From assembly GCA_047967505.1 (NCBI GenBank), contig CM106538.1: a stretch of 64,000 nucleotides of DNA. One strand, given 5' to 3'. Origin of the DNA: Dipteris shenzhenensis. Its lineage: Eukaryota > Polypodiophyta > Polypodiopsida > Gleicheniales. Of this stretch, positions 44,301-54,819 are shown piece by piece. Both the position numbers and the translations under genes were made by a program. The notes below the pieces were generated by a model that was given only the letters and a program-made list of their open reading frames with translations, did not search any database and was not told where the DNA came from. Each line of letters opens with the position of its first letter. Position 1 is the stretch's first letter.

Positions 44301-47300
44301 TCGTAAAGGGTTGGAGAGCAGCAAACACAAGGACTCATTGGAGGGTCAGTGTAGGCCTGCATAGGTAGGCAAAACAGCAGGTCTTAGGGTCAGCTGACAC
44401 ACAAACTGGAAAGCATCTGACAAACAAAATGGGTCTGTAGATGGGCCTGGTCAGACCAGGGATCCAACTCCTAGCCCCTAGAAGGCCGAGGGACATTTAA
44501 TCTAGAAGGTAAGCATTTGCATACTCAGGCATTACTATGAGGGACTGGTGCCAATCTCTACGTTTGGAATTTACAGAAAGTTTTATCAAATTGCAAAAAT
44601 TTTTAGGGAAATAATTCATGCTTTCATGGAAATTTTGATTAGACCTATGGATTCTGGAGATTGGCACCAATGCCATTCTCCAAAAACCCAGAATGGAGAT
44701 TGGCACCAGTGCCATTCTCTGTAAGAAATCTAGGCTCACATGGAGAATGGCTCCAGCTCCATTCTCCACAATCCCACAACTAGAATGGCATAAGTGCCAT
44801 TCTCCCCATGGCAAGGACAGACTCACAAAATTCTCTATTTGTAATTTTTTCAAATTTTCATTTCTTGTAATCATAATGGCAGGGGACAGCTACCAAATGT
44901 GGGGACAAGGTCATGATGGTGGTGGGAAATGAAGTGGTTGCAATTGGTGCAGGGTGTGTAATATATCCAGAGGGATATGTAGTGGTGTGAAGATTGGGGT
45001 AGAAAATGTATCGGTGATAGTAGAGAAGTCTATCAATAGTGACATGCTCTTGCTATTTGCCACTATGGATGCAGTGCTTATTGGTGAGGCACTTTGGAGC
45101 ATTGTCAAGTGGCCTAAGACCTCTCTAAAACATGGTGATTATTTAGATGATCCGATAACTCAAGAATCCACACCAAGTGAGCTTGAGCAACCTTATGTTG
45201 AGGCAATACCAGTTTCTTCATTGGAAACTGGACAATTGCATTCGTGAATCCTAGAACGAGAAAAAGGTTGTCTTGTGGGATGATAGCAAAACAAAGACCA
45301 TGGAGGAAGGTGTGATCTTGTATGTTTTCCCAAGTGACTCTAAAAACTTTGATTTATTGGGTAACAATTGCGTTGGTGTCGGCATTGAAAAGAAAGAACA
45401 AATTATAGGAAGTGACTTAGGGTCTTCGATGCAAGATGTCGGATCTCTCAGCCTAGCTAAGTGGCCCATCAAGCAAATTACCTTACTTGATAGAAGCCCA
45501 TTGCAACACTATGTGCCATCATCATCATATGGCACGTTTGCCTCTGCACAGTCACCCAACTACCGCCAAATGTCACATCTCCACTTGGGTTGCCTGTTGT
45601 TGTCTTCTGGAGCAGTTTGGCGCTTGCTATAGCATTTTGAGGCAACTCTCTTTACCTACCTTGGTGTTTGGTTCTTGCTGCTGGGGATAGGTGCATTGAA
45701 GGTCATATATTTCAGCTTTTGGGACTGGTTATTGCACTCTTGCAGTGAAAGCCTTGAGGCTTGTGCAGTCATTAGTTCTTGCAGTTAAGAGTTGCATCTC
45801 TCCTTTGCTTTTCTCCATTGTGGTACTGCTTCTCTATTTGCATCAATGGCTAGCAACAAAGATTATCTTTTTGGCATGCTTGGGGATGATGACAAGCTTG
45901 ATGGCTCCAATTATCCCATGTGGTCATACATAATGGAAAATATTCTGGTTGCCAAGAATTTATGGCATAGTGTTTCAGGTTCTGAGGCCAGGCCTACACG
46001 TAATGCCGCTTCTGGTGCTACACCTACCGCCTCTAGTGCTACTTCAGGTGATGGGTCTTCAGGTGATGGTTCTAATGCTACTTCTAGAACACATGTAGCT
46101 ACTATTACAAGTACTTTGCCTCCTACACAGGAGCAGATTCAGTGGGATGGTCGTGATGCCAAAGCACATGCCTTGATTGCTCTTTCAATGAAACGGGTTA
46201 CTATCCCTCACATTTGGTCTTGCAAGACGGCTAAGCAAGCATGGGATCAGCTTGCATCTTTGAATCAAGTGCGGAATGAGGCGGGGGTTGCCTATCTCCG
46301 CAAGTAGTTGAAAGACTTGAAACTTGAAGAGGGTGGTAACATGGATGCCTATCTCACTAATGTGAAGGATTTGAAAGAGCAATTGGCCAACATTGATGAG
46401 ATTATGCCTGATTCTCAGCTTGTTTCTAATACCCTTGATGGATTGCCTGCTTCTTATCAAGGCTTTGCTACTACATTGAGGTTGGTTGCACGTGGCAGTG
46501 CCAACCATTTCTCATTTGACTAGCGGGTTGGATGCTGTCATGATGTGAAAGATTTGAAAAAGCAATTGGCCAACCTTGATGAGATTATGCCTGATTCTCA
46601 GCTTGTTTCTAATACACTTGATGGGTTGCCTGCTTCTTATCAAGGCTTTGTTACTACAATGAGGTTGGTTGCAGGTGGCAATGCCAACCATTTTTCATTT
46701 GACCAGCTGGTTGGATGCCGTCATGTGTACTAATTACATTTTGAACAGATGTCCCACAAAGGCATTGCACACCATCACACCTTATGAGGCTTATTCGAGT
46801 CGTAAGCCTCACATTTCTCACCTGAGGACTTTTGGATGCTTAGCCTATGCTCATGTGCCTTCACAGACACGCACTAAGTTGGATGATAAATCTGTCAAGT
46901 GCATTTTTATCGGGTATAGCTTAGAGAGCAAGGGCTATAAGCTCTATCAGCCCCACACGGGCAAGTGTTTTATTAGTCGAGATGTTGTGTTTGATGAATC
47001 TACCACTATGCCTTTGCTGGACTGTCAAAAACAGCTCGTTGTTGATGCCCCAGATATTTTTGACAGCTTCATGCCTTTGTTTCCATCCGATGCTCAGGAT
47101 GATGTTCCATCTAAGGTTGTACCTCCTCCATTTGTTGGTCATTTGCAGCCACATGTGCCCAGATATTCAGCATGATATGCCTCTGATTGATCAGGACCAT
47201 TTGCACAGGGCTCTTGACCAGGAAAGAGCTGAAATCTAGGAGCCCAAAAAGGTCCCTCGTTGGCTCTTTGAAACATTAAAAGACAGCAAACAAGATACTC

Positions 47301-50300
47301 CTCTGCCAGCCTGTACTAGAGCACCTGTACTAGAGCAGCTGTCCGGAAAGAGCATGCTAGTTTTGCTAATTATGCATTGGTTGCTACAGCATGCAATGAA
47401 GAGCCATTATATCATCAAGGTGCCTTTCAGAATTATTGTTGGTTGAAGGCTATGCAAGCTGAATTGAATTCTATCCATCAGAATAACACTTGGGAGTTAT
47501 GTGATTTGCCTCCTGGGAAGAATGCCATTGGAACTAAGTGGGTTTATAAAATTAAACGGAAAGCTGATGGTTAGTGGACCGTTACAAAGCCCGTCTTGTT
47601 GCTAAGGGCTATGCTCAGCAGCAAGGCATTGGCTTTGAGGAGACCTTTGCTCCCCCTTCCAGAATCACTACTATTCGTATTGTTATTGCCTTTGCTGCCC
47701 ACTTTCATTGGGAGGTACATCAACTTGATATCAAGACAGCTTTCCTTCATGGGTATTTGCAAGAAGAGGTCTATGTTTCCCAACCTTCTGGCTTTGAGGT
47801 TGAAGGTTCTGAAAGCAAGGTATGCCGCTAGAAGAAAGCCCTCTATGGATTGAAGCATGAAATTCCAGGATTCATACTCATTTGCTCTCAGAACAACCCT
47901 ACCGAGGCTACCCTTTACATCTGCAAGAGTGGGACAGACTTGCTGATTTTAGTCCTTTATGTAGATGACATGCTTGTGATTGGGACACTTGCTAAGCAAA
48001 TTGCAGATTTTAAGCTTGATTTGCAGAAGACATTTGCTATGTCTGATCTTGGTCTTTTGCACTACTATTTGGGCATCCAATTTGCTAGCAGTGAGGGGGG
48101 CATTTTGATGTCACAATCCAAGTACATTGGACAGCTTTTGCAGCATTTTCAGTTTGAGGATTGCAAGCCAATATCCACACCATTAGAGCCTGGTTTTATG
48201 GCAGCGGTACATGTGATGTCACTCTCTATCAATAGGCTATTGGTTGTTTGATTTACCTATGCCATGCGAGACCTGATCTACAGTATGCTATCTCACAGTT
48301 GAGTAGATATATGCACAGCCCATCTATGCACCATTGGCATGCCATGAAGCGTGTCTTCAAATATCTCGAAGACAGACAACATTTAGGCCTTCTTTTGATA
48401 CTTCACTTATCATGCATGGATTCATTGATTGGGCTGGTTGTTCGGACACTCGTGTGTCACATAGTGGCAACTGTTTCATGCTCGGTACTTCATGCATTTC
48501 TTGGTTCAGCAAGAAGCAAAGTACAATTGCTACTTCTGTGTTTGGCTTCAGAAGCTACTTGCAGATCTTTATGCATGTCAGACTATTCCTACAACCATCT
48601 TCACTGATAGTCAGAGTGCTTTGGCTGTTGGACGGAATCACAAAGCATATTGAGGTTCACTATCACTATGTCAAAGAGCACGTATCAGCAGATGATATTC
48701 AGTTGTCTTATGTTCCCACTAAAGACAACTTGGCAGATCTCTTTACGAAGGCTCTACCTCAACCTAAGTTTGAGGCTTTTCAGCAAGCTGTAAACTTAGT
48801 ACCTTTTGTAACTTGATCTGTTGTACTCTGTACAGTCATAAGTTGCTATATCCCTACAGGATGAACATGCGCAACCATGCCCTTAGATATTCACGTATCT
48901 TGAGCCATGTCTAGGATACTTCAGCCCATACCATGGAGGGGGGTTTGTAGGCCATTCTATGGGCTATCCATAAGTGCCACTTATTCCTTGGTATGTGCCT
49001 TGTAGGCCTAGTTATAGTCAGTTAGGACTATTAGTACAATTAGTACATGTACCACCTAGGTTAGTTAGGACACTTAGTCCAGTTAGGGCATTTAGCCCTA
49101 GGGTTTTGTCATATTGGCTCACTCTTGAGCCTCCACTTGTTGTTGCAGCATTTTCAATATAGCATCTCGTTTTTGCTCCATCACTCATTTCTCGGCTCCC
49201 ATTGTCCAACACCTCTCACTAAGCCACTGAAGACCTTGTTGTGAGGCACGCAGCAGAAAGAGAGAGCAGGAGATTTGGCAGCATGTGGAGACCTCAGATC
49301 TAGCACCAGTGGAGCAGAACAATGTTGTCCACGGGCTGAAGGTTGACAAGCCATCAAGATTTGCTGTTGCAGGAATCAGGATGAGTAACAAGTAGAGCAT
49401 ATGTTTGTTGTAATGTGTTGTAACAGTTCCCCAGAGTATACAAATATTGTTAAGCAAGAGAGAGACACATCACATGTGGCATTCCACATGAACATGACAA
49501 AGATGATACAATGTTTTGATTGCAAAATACTTGGAGCCCTCTTGAGCAAAGGGACCAGAACAGACTAGAAGAATGCAGATAAGTATGGCATCCACTGCTT
49601 TGCCATGTCAAAAAAACAATGTGGTCACTAATTGTCAGAGGGTTTATTGCTGTTATTTATCCAAAACTGTACTTGACTTATGTAGCCATGAATTTTATCA
49701 CAGGGCTGCTCTCTAGAAAGAGAGGATGGGATAGCATATTTGTGAGGCTGATAGGCTTATCAAGCAAGCCGATTGCATTCCAACCAAGATCCAATTTCCA
49801 GAATCTAAAGTTGATTCACAATTCATTAGAAGTATTTTACTACACCTGGCTCTTCCACATAAGATTGCCAGCCAAAGAGGACCTGAATTTAATAGATACT
49901 TTTGCATGAGTCAATTGCAGTTTTGAGCATATTACCGTGTGGTCCTCACACAGATGGATAGTCTAAGAGGGTGTCTGAATTGGTGGAAAAGAAGCACAAA
50001 CTTTTATCAAAATACATAGAGGTCTTGGGATAAAAGACACACATTTATTCATTCGTATGAGGTGGTTGCAATGTACATTTGTAAAAAACAGGAAGACTTA
50101 AGTCACCACAAAAATGACTGTCAAAAGTTAGTAAGCAAACATTCACTTGTTTAATGAGGCACAGCATGCCACCTTAAAACCTCAACTCACTTTTTTTGTT
50201 ATTTTCGCCTTCACATTGCCTGTGATTGCCTACTCAGGATAGGGGGCTAGTTATGATAGAAACAAGGATAACTCAGGGCCATATCCCCTCAAGTTATCAT

Positions 50301-53300
50301 GAAATGTAGCAGCTCTGTGTATGCTCACCAAATAGAAAAGCATAAGTAACCTTTTCTTCCTATGGCTCAACAGTCAGCTCTATTGGTCACTCCTTTGAAT
50401 ACCCTCACAGGCATAAATGTTTTGAACAAAGGTTTGTATTTTCTCTTTTTCCTTTGTTCATTTTGGTGGGTCCCAGGGGATTAGAAATATGCTGCTTTTA
50501 ATTAATATGCTTTTCTAGCTGGTTGGGAGCAGGAACCTTTCCTCTAGGAATATGAAGTACCCATTGAATTCCCCCCAAAAGGCTATCTAATTACATCACC
50601 TCCGTCAAACGTGCTCCTTCTAGCATTCAGCATGCTACATTTATTTCTTTCTTACTTGTTTTTATTTTATTCATTATTCTTTTACACTTACAAAACTGTA
50701 AATCATTGGTATTCCATTAAAAAAGATGGCATGCTTCTTATAGGATTTATCCTTGCTTGCCCACCGGGACAGTATTCAACATTGATCTTGTGTACAGCAT
50801 ATAGAAAATGCTTATGGAAGATATTCAGGAGAATTGAGACACGCACACATAATGTGCTGCACTCACATGGATCTCCTCCTCTCAAACTTAACATTCACAA
50901 ACTGAATAGTACATTCCCATCTTGACGCCAAACACAATGGAAAATATAATGTGATATCAAGTATACAGATACTGCTAGAGAGTAGACAAAATCTTAAAAC
51001 CAGGACCTTTGCACCTATAAGTCTGGATTCATACTTCAAAAGATGTGTTTGCACTAATGGCAGTTGCTTCACCTTCAAGGTCAGCAAGTGTCCGAAGAGA
51101 CAAAGCATTAAGAATGCCGTCAACTGCTACCTTAGAGACTCCAAGCTTCATGAGCTCCTCCTCAATCTCCTCACGTGAAATTTTCTCCATCTGTCCCAAG
51201 TTTTGTAAAGACAAAAAAGAAAATTCTTGATTGTAGAGCAATTTACGCTCAGTAAATTCAACTAAAAAAACAAGCATGCATTTGGTTTATGCATTCACCA
51301 ATGACATGAAAGAAGCACAGCTTACATAGATGAGTTTGAAAAAAGCATCACACCAGCACTGATTTACAAGAACAGATACTATGTATGTTTCTTGAATTTC
51401 GAGGTACAATTTGTTTTTTGAATTTTGAGGTACAATTTAATAACATGAGCAAAGTTCATTGTCCAAATAAAGACTAAAACTAAAACATAAAGGGATACCT
51501 TGTCGACAATGACACAGACCGCAGCAAATGAGTCTTTAGGAATTGCATAGCGACCAATAACAGATTGAAGAACCTACAATAACAGACAGTCACATTTAGC
51601 TGCATTGACGTCAAAACATATACAAAGAAAATTCAAAAAGAGATGAAAGGTAATGCCTTCCGGTTGGAGACTCTGATCCCAACATCATCAGATGTGATAC
51701 CAACTTTACTGAAGAAGGTAACAAGAGCAGCGAGAACTTCTGCTTCTGCCTGCACCAAACAGTACATACAAGTTTTTGAGTTGTCAAACCACATAGGGAC
51801 ACAACATGCAACCACCTGGCTAAAAAACTTCTATAAAAATGCAGAGACACTACAATACTCCTCAGACATAGGATCACCCAGTAGAAACACCTTTTTACAA
51901 GGATAGTGTATGTTTAAATTGCAGATCCACTTTCCTAACACAGTTGAGAACTTCATTTCCAGAAAGTACTATGCAATATTTCAGCGACAGAGTGGAAGAG
52001 ATTTGAGAGGCTACAGGCAATTATGGGATCCAAGATGATTTGAAGCAAGCCCTCGGTCCCCCATCAGATTATACAGGCAAAGTTCGCCATGACGCCTCTC
52101 CAGGTTGATGCCATCTTTCAAACCGTGACTTTCCTCCCAAGAGTTTGGGCCTTATTCCAGTGGAGATTACCGAGGCTAGCATTGGAGTCTTCCAAGCGAC
52201 TAGCAGAGAGGGGTGTTGATGCAGCATGATACGCATGGGTATCCACATTGTTTGGTAGTCATGGCATTCAGATGGACAGACTTCTCCCCTTTCAGTATAG
52301 CATGGATGCACCACCCGAGATGATCCCACGAGATGAGATCAACCATATCATACGGTTGGACCTCCTCCACCTCCATACTTATAGGGCTCGGGGGGAGAGG
52401 AGTTTCCCACCGAGATCCAGTTCTACCATGACCACTTCCTGAGGGTCTCGGAGCAAGGTCTCGGAGCAGGGTCTCGATACCTGGAGGACAGAAGTCTCAC
52501 ATGCATTAAGATCGCCATCGGTTAGTTGCGAGTCTCGTCACACCAGTTGAGGATTGAGACAGCAAGAGCTGCAGGCACACCCAGAGAGCGGAGGATCTGC
52601 ACACTATGCCGAATGGAGGAGATCGAGACAGAGGAGCACTTTCTATGTGTTTGCCCAATCTACTATGAGATCCGAGGGCGGTATCACTGCCTCTTCCAAG
52701 AAAAGCATGGTTTTGGTCCACTTACACAGCTGATCCGTTTTCCCGATCAGGTTTGTGTTGGGCTCTATCCGATTGAGATGCAACGACAGAGAGATATACT
52801 GATGCGACAGACCAGAGAGCAACAAGGATTGATGCCACAGATCACCAAGATCGACAGAGCACAGACACTTGTTACAGATTTCTATGCATCTGAGCCAGCT
52901 ACCGGTGAGGCTGAGGTAGAGGAGCTTGACGAGATGAGAGCATCATGGATGAGCAGTAGAGGTCCCCGCCACGATGCTGCCCGACGAGAGACACGAACTC
53001 CACATGCGACACGGAGAGGGACCAAAGCATGCATGATTGAGGTCCGATCTATTTCAGCCCTCCTCAGAGTTGACCACCAGAGACGAGGCATCACCCTTGA
53101 CGTAGCCCATCAAATACAGAGATCGAGGAGACCACACCCTCCACTGCATCGAGAGACAGCTCGACAGACACAGATATGAGAGCTCCTCACATCTCATCAG
53201 AGAGCCACCAGGTTACCTGGATATATGGAACTTGGGCATGTACTAGGAGCATTAGCTCTGATCACCTAATACTTTTCTAATATTTTGCTACTCTACTATT

Positions 53301-54777
53301 TTGTTCACTAGCTTAGCACTTTAGCTTTCAGCAAGGGTCTTCGTGAGCCCTTTCCTTCAGCCCTTAGTTACCTTTTGGTTTTGCATTTTGTCTCATAGGC
53401 CCACGAGGCCTCTTGCACACGTTAATACATCTTTCTTCTCCCCCGCCCCCCTCATACAGCCCCCATACAACCTTCTCCCGTACAGTCCGTACATCTCTAT
53501 GTTAGCTTTCCATGCACCCCGTTAGTCTTCCGTACAATTTTCCGCACATCCCCTACTATTCTCTGTTAGCCTTCTGTACAACTCTCCGTACATCCATACA
53601 ACTCCATTAGCTTCCCGTACAGATCTCCATATATCTCTATTAGCTTCCCGTACAGCCCTCTGTACATCCCGTCAGCTTTCTTTTAGCCGTACAACGAAGC
53701 AAAGCAGCAAAGTTCTAGTTCCCCCAGGCTGAGTTGAGCCCTTGGCTCAGCTTGGGTTGTTAACTTCAGCAAAAAGGCTTATCAAAGTCTGCACAGGCCA
53801 TCACCATGGAACTCCCGAAAATGAATACTTTTGCCACTACACTGAATAGAAAGCCCTCTTACTCTGACCTTGCAGCCTCGACAACGACACCCAATCCCTA
53901 TGCAAGCGGAGGATTGGATCTGACCCACAGGAGCAAATATACTTTCTACAACAAGAAGTAAGAGAGCTCAGGCTTATGGTTGCAGCTCTTGATAGGAAAG
54001 TGAAGGAAGAAATGGTAAGCAAGAGATCATTACAGATGTGATACAAAAGTGCAGCACATCTCCACCAGCACCAACACTTGTCTCCACAATCAAAGAGATG
54101 ATTACTACTCAAGTAATATCAGTCAAACAAGAGATGGCCATTGTGGCCAATAACAAAATCAACAAAGAAGATGTTTATGTAGAAGTGAAGGAGCAGGAAG
54201 CCAAAATACATAATAAGAAAATACTACGAATTGTGGGGTATCAGAAGATTGTCTTGGCTGCTTTCAAGATGCTTTCAAGATGAAGGATAGAATGAAGAGG
54301 AGAGAATCACATGCCTAAGAAAGGAGATAGCACAAGTTGAATGGGATGTAGATGACATTGGTTGAATCAATACAAAAGGCAAACAGCTACAAGTTTATTT
54401 CAATGAGGGGGCAGGAAGAGTAAAGATTCACAGCTTACTAAAGTGAAAGATGCACGCAAAGTTGGAAAATGGGCAGTCTACCGAAATGGATTGGCACTAA
54501 GTAGACATTTCAAATCTAAACCCAAAGACCCTTAGTCTTAAACTGATGTAATGAAGGCCATTTTATGATAGGACTAGAATTAGATGTGTGCTATAATAAC
54601 TTTGAGCTGAGATGCCACGTGCACTCCTCGACTCTCTGGTTATTCCAGATGTTGTAAGTCATTTCGACATTTTGCGTTTTGTCCCATAGGCCCGTGAGGC
54701 CTCCTACGGACATTAATATGACTCTCTCTCTCTCTCTCTCTCTCTCCCCCCCCCCCCCTTGGGAGGCCTCGCCGGCC

Positions 54778-54819
<42 letters not shown>

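Larger units (their letters stand above)
45846..48960 (+). mobile_element. Copia element D, internally deleted
   Basis: Same lineage as element C. Gag, integrase C-terminal part, RT and RNase H are present. The region from the gag zinc knuckle through the integrase core is deleted at about 46,728. The 3' side has a polypurine tract (ATGGAGGGGGG, 48,932-48,943) followed by LTR-like sequence. A left LTR was not recognised upstream of 45,846. Antisense to the host gene, inside its 8.5-kb intron. Confidence 0.88.
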
